Origin: Argopecten irradians
Taxonomy: Eukaryota > Mollusca > Bivalvia > Pectinida > Pectinidae
NCBI RefSeq assembly: GCF_041381155.1
Contig: NC_091134.1
Location: 58,311,467 to 58,375,466 of the forward strand
Direction: 5' to 3'
Length of the DNA stretch: 64,000 nucleotides
How positions within the stretch are numbered: the stretch's first letter is position 1; every line of letters starts with the position of its first letter. Both the position numbers and the translations under genes were made by a program. The notes under the pieces are model-generated. The model was not told the origin of the DNA. It worked only from the letters and a program-made list of their open reading frames with translations, and made no database searches. Below are positions 1 to 14,400 of this stretch, one piece after another.

Positions 1-609
1 CAGTAGTCATGGGAAGACTGCCTTCTGGTTGGTAGAACACACAGAGTGTGTATAGAATACACAGAGTGTTATATAATACACAGCCCATCTAGGTCAACTG
101 TATCCTGCTGGTGACTCCTCTGTCCAACTGACATAATCTCTGTTAATGATAATTCAAATTGGACTTACTATCTAAGGCTTGTGGACATAAGAGTTTTAAA
201 GTAAACTAATCATATGCCCCTTTTGTGTACTTTAAAAATAATGTTTTTAAATGAATGTTAAACACAGATCTGAGGTAAAGGCAAAATAACTTATAAGGCT
301 GCCCTCATATGTACATGGTTTTACCAAAATAAGTGTATGTGCAACATAAGAAACAAGAGTATATTAAGGATAAAAACTCATTTTAATGAAGACTTTTGTT
401 TTATTTGTAATTTTCATGTATGAACTTTAATTAAGAAAAATGTCAAACAAAACATATGTATTTTCTGCGATCAGTTGAATGTTCTTGAAATAATTGATAT
501 TAAAGTCTTTATAATATGGTTTATATATTTTGATTTTGGAAATGCATTTGATTTCATACTATTTTTCTGTTTCTGCTGCGTTGTATTTGCAGTACTTTGA
601 GTACTTTGA

Positions 610-2415
610 TTGTTAATTTTATATTTTGACAATGTAAGATATGAAAATGTGTGTTTGTTAATTTTATATTGTGACAATGTGAGATATGAAAATGTGTGTT
701 TGTTAATTTTATATTGTGACAATGTGAGATATGAAAATGTGTGTTTGTTAATTTTATATTGTGACAATGTGAGATATGAAAATGTGTGTTTGTTAATTTT
801 ATATTGTGACAATGTGAGATATGAAAATGTGTGTTTGTTAATTTTATATTGTGACAATGTGAGATATGAAAATGTGTGTTTGTTAATTTTACATTGTGAC
901 AATGTGTGATATGAAAATGTGTGTTTGTTAATTGTATATTGTGACAATGTGAGATATGAAAATGTGTTTTTGTTAATTTTATATTGTGACAATGTGAGAT
1001 ATGAAAATGTGTGTTTGTTAATTTTACATTGTGACAATGTGTGATATGAAAATGTGTGTTTGTTAATTTTATATTGTGACAATGTGAGATATGAAAATGT
1101 GTTTTTGTTAATTTTATATTGTGACAATGTAAGATATGAAAATGTGTGTTTGTTAATTTTACATTGTGATAATGTGTGATATGAAAATGTGTGTTTGTTA
1201 ATTTTATATTGTGACAATGTAAGATATGAAAATGTGTGTTTGTTAATTTTATATTGTGACAATGTGAGATATGAAAATGTGTGTTTGTTAATTTTATATT
1301 GTGACAATGTGAGATATGAAAATGTGTGTTTGTTAATTTTATATTGTGACAATGTGAGATATGAAAATGTGTGTTTGTTAATTTTATATTGTGACAATGT
1401 AAGATATGAAAATGTGTGTTTGTTAATTTTATATTGTGACAATGAATGATGTGAGATATGAAAATGTGTGTTTGTTAATTTTATATTGTGACAATGTGAG
1501 ATATGAAAATGTGTTTTTGTTATTTTTATATTGTGACAATTGAGATATGAAAATTTGTGTTTGTTTATTTTATATTGTGACAATGTGAGATATGAAAATG
1601 TGTTTGTTAAATTTTACATTGTGACAATGTGAGAAATGAAAATGTGTGTTTGTTAATTTTATATTGTGACAATGTGAGATATGAAAATGTGTTTTTGTTA
1701 ATTTCACATTGTGACAATGAGAGATATGAAAATGTGTTTTTGTTAATTTCACATTGTGACAATGTGAGATATGAAAATGTGTTTTTGTTAATTTTACATT
1801 GTGACAATGTGAGAAATGAAAATGAGTTTTTGTTCATTTTACATTGTGACAATGAGATATGAAAATGTGTGTTTATTCATTTTACATTGTGACAGTGTGA
1901 GTTATGAAAATGTGTGTTTGTTAATTTTTATATTGTGACAATGTGAGATATGAAAATGTGTGTTTGTTAATTTTATATTGTGACAATGTGAGATATAAAA
2001 ATGTGTGTTTGTTAATTTTATATTGTGACAATGTGAGATATGAAAATGTGTGTTTGTTAATTTTATATTGTTATATTGTGACAATGTGAGAAATAAAAAT
2101 GTGTGTTTGTTAATTTTATATTGTGACAATGTGAGATATGAAAATGTGTGTTTGTTAATTTTATATTGTGACAATGTGAGAAATAAAAATGTGTGTTTGT
2201 TAATTTTATATTGTGACAATGTGAGATATGAAAATGTGTGTTTGTTAATTTTATATTGTGACAATGTGAGAAATGAAATTTTATATTGTGACAATGTGAG
2301 ATATGAAAATGTGTGTTTGTTAATTTTATATTGTGACAATGTGAGAAATGAAAAGGTGTGTTTGTTAATTTTATATTGTGACAATGTGAGATATGAAAAT
2401 GTGTGTTTGTTAATT
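610..2415. repeat. 45-bp minisatellite in MAP3K4 intron
   Basis: About 40 tandem copies of a 45-bp AT-rich unit (core ATTGTGACAATGTGAGATAT, then GAAAATGTGTGTTTG). Variants such as GAAATG for GATATG, GTTTTTG for GTGTTTG, and shortened units recur along the array. Because 45 is a multiple of three, every frame without a stop stays open, which produces long artificial ORFs on both strands (15-residue repeats). The array ends only about five bases before a splice acceptor at 2420. Confidence 0.95.
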
Positions 2416-2420
2416 GACAG

Positions 2421-5400
2421 CTCCTTAGCCAGTAGTCTCCTCTATTCTATCGCTGATTTCCTCGACTCCGGGATAGATGATTTCAGCATTTCATTATACG
2501 ATTGGACAGTTCAGGATGATGATGACGATGACGACGATGATGATGAAGATGATGACGATGATGATAAAGATGAGGGGGACAATGAAAATGAAAATTTAGG
2601 AAATGACAGTGAAAGTAATGAAGAAGACAGAGAGAGAGAAGAAAAAGAAAAATCCCATATATTGGAACTCAGGTTTGTCTGCTCACATTTGCCAATTATT
2701 TGTCATGTTCATCAATCATAAATAAGATAACGCTGTACATGGGACATAAATGTTTCTTCTGATTACTTTAATTAATCATGCTTCATGCCTGCACAATCAC
2801 ATTAAGGATTCCTTTTCGTCATTTCTGTCTTTGAAAACAAAGATTTAATGAGATGAATGCAATTTTATCAGAGACAGTCGTGACGTTTTTCTTTGAATGC
2901 TTTTGCTGTTATCCTATGTAGGAATAGCATTGTAGACATTTGTTTACATAGTACTATCTATCATTAACATTCAAAGTTCTTGCTAGTAAAGAAGGCTTAC
3001 TTTGACTCATATTTGGTTGTTACATAAAAATAATTTGAAATTTATAGTTGAACAGGATGAAGATGGGACATATTTTAATTATTTCTTTCTTCTTCATATA
3101 GGCACTCATTCCAGAAAACCTCAAGGAAATGCAAGAGTTTGTTCAATGAAGCCCGCGAGAGAGCATCAAAAGCTCTAGGGTTTGCCAAAACATTACGTAA
3201 GGTATGTTGGGGTAAATTGTTTTTTTGTTTTTTTTTGAATTTTTTTTTAAAAAAATGCTGAAACTTAAATGGGGAAGAAGGAATGGAGCACAACTAGTAT
3301 AGCGGACCCCATTTTTTCCGCGAAATATTACGAGTTTATTGACGGCGACCTGTATATATAGAGACCGCGTGAGCGGGCGGTCAAAAATTAAAAATATGGG
3401 TTTTCAACAAAGTTTTTAACTAGGGATCATGCGGAAAACATTGTAGACTGTACGAGAAAAAAATTCGGGATTTCGTTTTGGTTGTTAGCCGAGCACGCGC
3501 TGAACATGCGCAATGAGTGATTTTACGGACTTTGATTTTATTTGTAAACACAAGTACACGTGTAGTTTGCGATGATGACGATTCGAATGAAGGATATATG
3601 ACAGAAATAATGAAAACGTGGCAATATCCATCCACTGGCTTATTGAAATTGGATCATTATTCAGTTTGTCAGGTACCGTATACAGTAAATATTGCTCAAC
3701 AGAGGAAAATTTGGCGTGGAAAAGACAGCGACTCAGTGTTCACATGTGCTGGCCATGGTCCAAACATTATCGAAGATCACACTGAGGCCAAAGTTCCTTT
3801 CAAACGTCCTAGAATTGTTTTTTAGATATTTCAAATGCTACAAAAACAGTTAAGATGAGTTCAAGATGTAAAATTGAGTTGTGTTTTTTTTTTTTTTTTT
3901 TTGAATTTTTTTTTTAAAAAAATGCTGAAACTTAAATGGGGAAGAAGGAATGGAGCACAACTAGTATAGCGGACCCCATTTTTTCCGCGAAATATTACGA
4001 GTTTATTGACGGCGACCTGTATATATAGAGACCGCGTGAGCGGGCGGTCAAAAATTAAAAATATGGGTTTTTATGCAAAAAAATGTTAAAATTTGAGCTT
4101 ACCATGTCCTTTTTTGGTTTAAAACTGAAGTTTTCAACAAAGTTTTTAACTAGGGATCATGCGGAAAACATTGTAGACTGTACGAGAAAAAAATTCGGGA
4201 TTTCGTTTTGGTTGTTAGCCGAGCACGCGCTGAACATGCGCAATGAGTGATTTTACGGACTTTGATTTTATTTGTAAACACAAGTACACGTGTAGTTTGC
4301 GATGATGACGATTCGAATGAAGGATATATGACAGAAATAATGAAAACGTGGCAATATCCATCCACTGGCTTATTGAAATTGGATCATTATTCAGTTTGTC
4401 AGGTACCGTAAATATTGCTCAACAGAGGAAAATTTGGCGTGGAAAAGACAGCGACTCAGTGTTCACATGTGCTGGCCATGGTCCAAACATTATCGAAGAT
4501 CACACTGAGGCCAAAGTTCCTTTCAAACGTCCTAGAATTGTTTTTTAGATATTTCAAATGCTACAAAAACAGTTAAGATGAGTTCAAGATGTAAAATTGA
4601 GTTTGTTTTTTTTTTCTTTTCGCGGGGGTTTCACCCCCGAACCCCCGTCGGCTCTTCGAAGCGGTGATTCAAAATGGTTACATATTTACATGACCTGTAG
4701 CAACCTCTGACTTGCGCACTGATTATTGTGTTTCTTAAATTCCGCGGTCCGCTATACTAGAAACTTCCCGAAGGAATATTCATTAAGAAATTAAAAAAAG
4801 AAAAACTTAATTCTTAAGATATACCATATGTATATATAGGTACTTTCATTTTTGTTTTTAATGATACAGGACTTAGAAATTGCTGCAGACTTTAATATAG
4901 GCGAGACAACAGTACAACTGCTGGAGAAGTTACGTGAAACCGAGCATGTTATGGTATGTTGTAGTGTCTAAGACATCAGTTGTAGACTGTTACAAGAAAC
5001 TTAAATATTAAAAATTCTTTAACAACATAATCTCATTTAGACTTTAAAGGTTTTAAATTTGTCATAATCCAACACTTACTAATCTTTGTTAAGTAACTGT
5101 GTTTGATGCTGTTTCTCATGAAATTGATATCTTTCTGAAAGTCTACATGCATGTTATATGTGGTGCTTAAACCTTTGTGTAACTGAAAAAAAATGAAGAT
5201 AGATAATAATCAATAATTTTCAGTATTGAGGAAAGTTTTGTGTTCTCATATATATACATAAAAGCATTTGTTTCATGCTATATACCTTTGTCCTGCCACA
5301 ATGCCAATTGATGGTAGCCATGCTATACTGACACTGTAAAGCCATGCTATATGAACACAGGTTGAGGCTCCACTAAACCCAGGCTACCTCATGTTCATCC

Positions 5401-8400
5401 CATCCAGTATTGTGGATAGTCGCCAGCTCATCATCCAGCTGCTCAACGTGACCTGTGGTCGCGAGGACCTGACTGGGTCACATGACATCAACCAACGAGA
5501 TGAGGGCTACCTCCTCATGGTCAACTGTAGTGGTGGCACAGACCACAAGGATGAGTGCCCCTTGTGGACAGGGGAGACAATCCAGGTGGAACCCACTGCT
5601 GATACAGCCATCGCTTTGTCACACATTGAGGTATATATTTTGGTCATTCTTGTATGATCTTAAGTTTTGTGTATGAGCTCACCTAGTTTGTTTGAAAGGA
5701 CTTAAATAATGTATATCTCTTTGAGGTATATATTTTGGTCAATCTTGAATGATCTTCAGTTTTGTGTATGAGCTCAACTAGGAGTTTGTTTGAAAGGACT
5801 GAGATGATGTTATCCCATACAGTGGTGTCCAGTACCTTGTTCACCTCAAACTGGTGATCATTTGCAGCTGAATTCTGTTGATTGAGACCCACTATTTCTT
5901 TAGACAATTGCTAGTTACGGTAGCCACTTACTGTAAACAAACTTACTTTCATGTTTTCATTTACTATCTCGACTTCTTTGGTTCTATTTTCGGTATATTT
6001 GAAACGTAAAATAAGTACAAATGTATATTTAATTTGTCATGGCATTCTGTTGTGTAGGTGGATGGCCTCCTGTTGGTTGTGATTCATTCCTCACATCTAA
6101 TGACTCAGAGGAAGGAATTTGAGCAGCTGATGGGTAAATCTGTTGCCCTGGTCAACGAGCAGACGTCATGTCACCAAGCCATTGCAGAATCTCTGGGTGA
6201 ACTGAAGGTATTAAAGCATAGTAAAAATACAGGAGAAGGAATAAAAAACCAGATACAATTTGTTTCCATGCCAACAATACAACACTGATTCAACTTTTCT
6301 GCAGAGTGAAAATTGTACAAATGATCAGATAACAGCCAGATGGCTGGGGTTAAAATAAGTAACTTTCCTGGTTAATTAATTTTGAACTTATATTTGCTAC
6401 GAAAGTTTTCCTATCTTATCGTATCAACTCAACATTTTACCGTTTCATCAACATTGTACATGAGATTTCTCATGTGTTTTTAGCCAAATCTATTTTATCC
6501 CAAACAATCTTTTTATAAAATCAAAATTTACAATTTGTGTTTTAGTTCTTACTTGCCTATATCTTATCTGATTTTTTAGAGGCAATCATTATTTATCTTC
6601 TATTTGGATCTTTAAAGCTAATGGCTGACTTGTAGTTTGGCCCTAAATGACCTTAGTTGTTGATGAGTCGTAAACCTCAAACAAACAAACAAACAAACCT
6701 ATATTTGCACATTCTGTAGGAGGCGGCTGAGCAGCTACAGGAAAAAGTGGTTGCTGCTATTAAAGAGGTAGACACAAAGCTCAACTTTGAGGACATTGCC
6801 AAACTGGAAGACAACGAGAGGAACCACCTTCTGAATCTCTACAGAGAGACCATGCTCAAAGGATACAACTTTGGCTTTGAGGTGAGTTTTCTCTGTAGCT
6901 ATATAACAATCTATTATGTCACCCTGGCTATGAGGACATTACATCAATAAGGAGTTTTCTCTGAGATCCCCTTTTTTCAACAGAAGCTACATTATATTAA
7001 TGGAAGCCTTCAACAGTTTACTGGGGTTCAAGTTCAAACAAGTATGACAAACTCTTATTTGACATGCGTCAAGTTTCCCTGTTTTAAATTTGTTTCTTGA
7101 CATTTCCTTTCCATTTCACCAGTTTTACGAAAAAGTGGTCTATAGGGCCATCCCAAACTATGGAGAAATGCATTTCTGGAATAAATTATTACATCCATTA
7201 CAGTATCTAAGAGAGGTCACTCGTCTAGTGACTGGAGAACCAAGGCAGAACTTGGGACGCCGGCTTGTCAACTTTGCCCAAGACTGGATGAACTTTGTCA
7301 TGGAGAAATGTGAGCGAGGGCGGGGGATGAGACCCAAGTAAGTATAGTGTTGTTGAGGAAGAATATATGTTAACAAAGCACAAATTACTGAAAAATTCTG
7401 ACAGATTTCTTCTAAACCAATCAATAGAATTCATCATAAATTCACACTTTAGGTATAATGTATACCAACAAATTGGAAAATAAGTTTTGATTATTAAGTT
7501 ATTTTGGAAATGTTATTTTGAAAAAGATTTTATCTTAAGAACATAAAATCTATATAAAATTTTTATCCTAAAAACAGGGGGCCGCTCTGGCCGAGTGGTT
7601 AAGATGTCTGGACATATTACCACAGGCCCTCGACCTCTGGGTCGCAAGTTCATTCCCAAATGGGGCAGTTGCCAGGTACTACCACTGGTCGGTGGTTTTT
7701 CTCTGAGTACTCCAGCTTTCCTCCACCAATAAACCTGGCACATCCTTAAATGACCTTGGCTGTTAATAGGACATTAAACTAATAGACCCAAACCAAAACT
7801 CTTAAAAACAACTCTGTTTTTGTAGGTGGGCCAGCCAAGGCTTTGATTTCCTCATCACAGCATGTGAACCTCGGGTCCTTGCCTTTCTCACTATTGAGGA
7901 ATTTGAGGTAAAGTGGCCATTGATTCTTGCATCATCTTTCTAAATATGTTCTGTTATAGTTTAATTTTGGGCTTTAATCCAAGTCAGATTTATTCTGAAA
8001 TTAAAGTTAAACATGTTAACAGTCTTTATTAATTACATAGTTTATTTATCACTAAAATTACCCTAAGTTAAACTTTATAATTTTACATAACAACAGTAGT
8101 TGATATTAATGTTGATATATTTTGTTAACAGAAATTGAAACATGACATCCACAACTGTATATCCCATGTTATTGGCCAGGCAGAGAAATACACCCCTGTC
8201 AGCCCGACTCATGGTAAGATGATGTCACACATTATTGTGAAGGACTAGCTAGTGCCAGTATTGGGTCAAATTATTCTGATATTTAAAACAAATTCACAGT
8301 TTATGTCTGACAAATCTGTCCTGTCCATCTGGTTTCATTATAATATTATATTGAATGAATGTATGAAAAGATTTATCTGCTCACTTTTAATAAGTACATG

Positions 8401-11400
8401 GTTTCTCTTTAGTTCGGGTCAGATGACCTACGTTCATCATGTTACGTCTGTCGTCGTCCTCTGTCTACTGTCTGCTTTGCGCAAACTTTTCATATTTCTC
8501 GTTCTACTTGTGCAATTTAGCTGAAACTTGCCTGTAATGATCCTGGCATGGTACTGACCAAGGGTTAATATTTTTTCGGATTTATCCAAAATCTAAGACT
8601 ACCACCACAGCCGCCTTCTTAAAACACATTTTGAACTTCTTCTCAAGTTCAACCAACGCTATTTAGGTAGATTCTAAATCGAATATGGCCACCTTGACAT
8701 CATATTTAATCAATTTCCTATACAACTGTTCCCAAGGTTGTCAGATGATGTATTCAAAAACTAGATTCTTATCAGTTTAGAAAAACTACAGGTAGATGTT
8801 TTCTATGGAGTAAGATGATTTTGATATGTAAAACAAACCAATTTAGTGTCTTAAAAAATTGAGACGTTTGGTTTTTGACTCGACCTTTTCAGGCCCTATG
8901 CATATGTCAAGGTCATCCAGCAGTGATATGGGCAGTAGTCGACAGCCTCCCTACCTTCGCTTTCCTTCCTGGCCAGAACAACAAGGCAAAGTGTCAAGGT
9001 CACTCTCAAATCGGTCAGCCCAGAGCGAGCCACCAAACACTCCTCAGTCTGCAGACTCCAGTAAGTAAAGTCATACATAAGTAAAATTAAAGGTTTCCAC
9101 ATCAATATTCTCATACACTCCTTTATTGGGTTTGTCGACTGCTGTACTTACTGAGTTAAGTATGATGCACATCCAAAATGATGTAATCCAAAATCGTTTC
9201 AATATGGTAAATGCTTGAAATCAAAAGTTGAATACATAAGACGTGAGTACAAGAGACATTACATAAACCTCATTCAGGAATGCATCATCCATTGCTTCTG
9301 GTTTATTGTTTGGCTGGGAGTGGGGTACAAAAAGATGAGATGGGTTGTCCTATTGGAAGAATTAATAACTTAAGAATATTGGTGCAGTTAATATAAGGAT
9401 ATTGCACACAAAAGTAAAATTAATGATGTGCATGGTAACAGTTTGAAGATATGAATTATCATGATGGTTTGTTAAAAGTGCATTATTCAGACTGGCTAGC
9501 TAGGATTTGTTGCTCATTGTATAGATATTGCTAAAAGAACAAGTTGCATGGGTGTGAAATCATATAATCTGCTATTCTCTTTCTTACTTGTGCATAAATG
9601 TACACACTTCTGTTGTTGCTCCTTTTGATTCTGGCTCTACTTTTGTTCTCTCTCCAATATAAATCCTTATAGCATTCAAATCATAACTTTGAGCTATGAA
9701 ATTCTTGTAAAAAAAAATCATGAGATATGACAATTGAAATCTAAATTGATTTACTAGTGAGATTTCCTTCTATTATTGAACTATGTAAAAAAAATCTTAA
9801 CCATAGCTATAGCAATAAACTATGTCAAAAAAACATGGATAGCAGCCTTGTCCTGAGTATTGGACATCCCAGATTCTTGTAGGAGATTAAAAAAGGGAGA
9901 TAATTGTTGTCTTATATTGGTATCAGCAATTTATTGATAATTACTTAACTAGAGCAGCATGTAAACAAAAATGGAAAGAGTAGTTGTCTAACCTTGTGGG
10001 ATTGGTATATATTTTGTATTCAGCTGTACATGAATACTTTCACATTTCTAATTACATAATAATATTTCACTATTTATGTCAGACGGTTTTCACAGCAAAC
10101 CAAATTAACAGTAGATAGAAAATAATACACAGCAATTCAAATAGAATATTATATATGGCACATTAGTTTTGATTGTTTCTTATAACAGCACATTTGAAAC
10201 TGTGATAAACTGTCATCAAATCCTGTATGCAGTATATAATGTTGAATGATAATGAAAATAGTATTTGTGCTTAAAGCAGTGTATGATGTATACTGTTTAC
10301 ATCATTAGAAAACTATAATCAAATTCTATACTTTCTTAAGAATTTTCTTATAGTAAAAAATATCTCAATTATTACCTTAGTTTCATATTAATACATATTA
10401 AATTATTTGCTGAAAACCTGTAATTCTAGATCTCCAGAACTAGACCCCTTCCTTTCTCATTTTAAGAATAAAAAATTATCATCTTGCTGCTTCTGTTTGA
10501 ATCTTAATGCTGCATACATGCTGACTTCTTGTATGTTTCTTATGTACTGATCCGAATCCTATATAATGTTAACTACATGTTTTCCTTGGCTACGCAATTG
10601 TGGTCTGTGATACAAATGATGTCATTAAAACAATGTAATTTATGTACTTACATATATATGCATAAAAAAAGGTAAAAAAAATTATATTATGGAATACTTA
10701 ATGATAATCTTTAAAAAAGGAAGACTAAAATTGAGTCACAGTTGTATTAAAACTATTGATATATATTTGTATCACAGATGACAGTGTAGTGTGACTCAGT
10801 ACCATTTGAGTGTGGCTTCTTGTGTATATCTGTAACCTTTCTTATCAGGATCAGGGTATAAGCGTCTCTCGACAGATAATTCACCGGAGGTAGATCTACA
10901 CGACGGTGAGGATGGTCCACCAGCTGATATGTTCCTGAGGAGGCGCAGTCGAGGTAGCCATACAGTACATCTTGGGTGTATCAACATAAGTGCATGAGTT
11001 TAAGACCCAGGGTTGCAAAATAGTTGTACTGTATTGCGGTTTAATTATTTTTGCTTATATTACCATTTTTGTTGGAAACTAAGCATGAGATACATTCATT
11101 TAACATTGGTCTTATATGTATATACACTGTAAATTATTACTATATTAATTATATTCCGGAAGAACCATCAAGAAATGGCGAGAGGAAGGTTGTTGAGTTT
11201 TATTTTTTACACATGTATATATATAGATTTTCAATTGGTTTTCATTAATTAAAAGTAGAGGTTTTCATTAATCAAAAGTAGAGGATTGCTTTGATTCGAG
11301 CATTACATACTGTCAGCAATGAATTTCCTTCCCTAAGGTGTTGCTTTCCTCATATTTTTTTTCCAGACCTGTGTCCTTGAGAACAATAAGTTGACAGTAA

Positions 11401-14400
11401 CGTTTATATATATATATATATATAAATGTATGTACAGCATGCTCATATATACATGTATTCCTATAACCATATGATAGTTATTAAAACATATAAGATATTT
11501 AATATTCAGAAATTTTAATTTTATCACTTAAAGACCAATAAAAATTATTTAATGATTTCCTTGATTAATCTTTAACAGAAGATAAAGCAGAATCTTCTAT
11601 GTGAAGGATATCTTTACACAGTCATGTAAATCTAAGCAATGACAGTTAAAGCACAGTGGCTTGATTTCTTGAAAAAGAAATGTAAAGAAAGTGGATCATT
11701 CATCAATAAAGGTCAAACTCTGGTTTCCTGAAAAGGCAGGTTGTCCTGTAAACTGCATTTGTTGGGACACTGACTAGCCTTTTCTCCCCTTTTTAGCGAG
11801 TTCTGGTGATCTTGGGAGTGTGATGAACACCACATCACGAAGGGAACGGCTGATGACAGCTATTGACCATTTGGAGATGAACAGAGATGAAAGATTGCAA
11901 GAGAAACGAGTAGTAGGACGAAAGACCAGTCGGAGAAATGAACCAGAACAGCGCATAAGTGCAAGGCGGGTCAACTTCCGATGGCAGAGGGGTACAAAAA
12001 TCGGTATGTAATTGTTACTGTTACAGTATTTAGATGGTTTTTCTTTATGATAAATATTGAATACATTTTACAGAAAAGCATTGTTTTTTAGATCACCTGA
12101 GATGAAGTCTCAAGTGACCTATTCTAATCGCCTTTTGTCCGTTGTCGTGCGTCGTCCGTCTTGCGTCGTGCGTCGTCCGTTGTATGTCCGTAAACAATTT
12201 ACATTTTCGTCTTCTTCTCCAAAACTGCTGAAGCAATTTCAATGAAATTTTGCACAATACTTCTAAGGCATAAGGCCAATCAAAATTGTGAATTATATGG
12301 TCCCCATCCCCCAGGGGGCTATGGGAGGGGCCAAAAGGGGTAAAATTGAGTAAAATTTCAAAAATCTTCTTCTCTACTCACAGATGTGGTAAAATCAAAT
12401 ACTTTTCATAGATAGAAAGGTATTAAGGTCCTTTACAAAAATTGTGAATTATATGACCCTGGGGTCTCTAGTTTCCCCCTGGGGAGGGGGTTAAGTTTAC
12501 TATAGTTTATATTGGGAAAACACATTTTTGCGCATTATTTGGTCATTTGTAATAGGAAATGAGTCAAATGTTGTCAGAATTATCAGTATGAGATGGCCAT
12601 TTAATCCTATTAACAAATTTTCTATGACTGACCCCAAGGGGCCTTAGGGGCGGGGTCAAAAGGGGTCAAATAGGCTAAAACTTCAAAAATCTTCTTCTGA
12701 AATTCTGGAAATGGTAGAATCAAATACTTTTTATAAATAGAAAGGTCTTAAGGTCCTTTACAAAAATTGTGAATTATATGACCCTGGGGTCTCACGTTTC
12801 TTGCGTCGTGCGTCGTCCGTTGTATGTCCGTAAACAATTTACATTTTCGTCTTCTTCTCCAAAACTGCTGAAGCAATTTCAATGAAATTTTGCACAATAC
12901 TTCTAAGGCATAAGGCCAATCAAAATTGTGAATTATATGGTCCCCATCCCCCAGGGGGCTATGGGAGGGGCCAAAAGGGGTAAAATTGAGTAAAATTTCA
13001 AAAATCTTCTTCTCTACTCACAGATGTGGTAAAATCAAATACTCTTCATAGATAGAAAGGTATTAAGGTCCTTTACAAAAATTGTGAATTATATGACCCT
13101 GGGGTCTCTAGTTTCCCCCTGGGGAGGGGGTTAAGTTTACTATAGTTTATATTGGGAAAACACATTTTTGCGCATTATTTGGTCATTTGTAATAGGAAAT
13201 GAGTCAAATGTTGTCAGAATTATCAGTATGAGATGGCCATTTAATCCTATTAACAAATTTTCTATGACTGACCCCAAGGGGCCTTAGGGGCGGGGTCAAA
13301 AGGGGTCAAATAGGCTAAAACTTCAAAAATCTTCTTCTGAAATTCTGGAAATGGTAAAATCAAATACTCTTCATAGATAGAAAGGTATTAAGGTCCTTTA
13401 CAAAAATTGTGAATTATATGACCCTGGGGTCTCTAGTTTCCCCCTGGGGAGGGGGTTAAGTTTACTATAGTTTATATTGGGAAAACACATTTTTGCGCAT
13501 TATTTGGTCATTTGTAATAGGAAATGAGTCAAATGTTGTCAGAATTATCAGTATGAGATGGCCATTTAATCCTATTAACAAATTTTCTATGACTGACCCC
13601 CAGGGGCCTTAGGGGCGGGGTCAAAAGGGGTCAAATAGGCTAAAACTTCAAAAATCTTCTTCTGAAATTCTGGAAATGGTAAAATCAAATACTCTTCATA
13701 GATAGAAAGGTATTAAGGTCCTTTACAAAAAATTGTGAATTATATGACCCTGGGGTCTCTAGTTTCCCCCGGGGAGGGGGTAAGTTTACTATAGTTTATA
13801 TTGGGAAAACACATTTTTGCGCATTATTTGGTCATTTGTAATAGGAAATGAGTCAAATGTTGGCAGAATTATCAGTATGAGATGGCCATTTAATCCTATT
13901 AACAAATTTTTCTATGACTGACCCCAAGGGGCCTTAGGGGCGGGGTCAAAAGGGGTCAAATAGGCTAAAACTTCAAAAATCTTCTTCTGAAATTCTGGAA
14001 ATGGTAGAATCAAATACTTTTTATAAATAGAAAGGTCTTAAGGTCCTTTACAAAAATTGTGAATTATATGACCCTGGGGTCTCACGTTTCCCCCTGGGGA
14101 GGGGATCAAGTTTAATATAGTTTATATAGGGAAAACACATTTATGAGCATGTTTTGCTTAATTTTCAATGGGAACGAGTCAAACTTGGTTAGAATTATTA
14201 GCCTGAGATAGCATTTTAATATCATATCCACATTGGTTCTGGCCGACCCCCTGGGGGCAGAGGGGCGGGGCGGGGCTAAAAAATGGTCAAATAGGCTAAA
14301 ACTTCAAAAATTTTCTTCTGAAATTCTGGAAATGGTAGAATCAAATACTTTTCATAAATAGAAAGGTCTTAAGGTCCTTTACAAAAATTGTGAATTATAT

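Noticed and set aside
471-2384. Long ORFs of 15-residue repeats on both strands
   Set aside because: They come from a 45-bp tandem repeat whose period is a multiple of three; no independent coding signal.
3517-3825. Host exon or gene (102 codons)
   Set aside because: The frame lies inside a duplicated TIR element and shows no known domain.
7577-7650. tRNA gene
   Set aside because: The tRNA-like head is followed by a SINE body and flanked by target duplications; it is a SINE.
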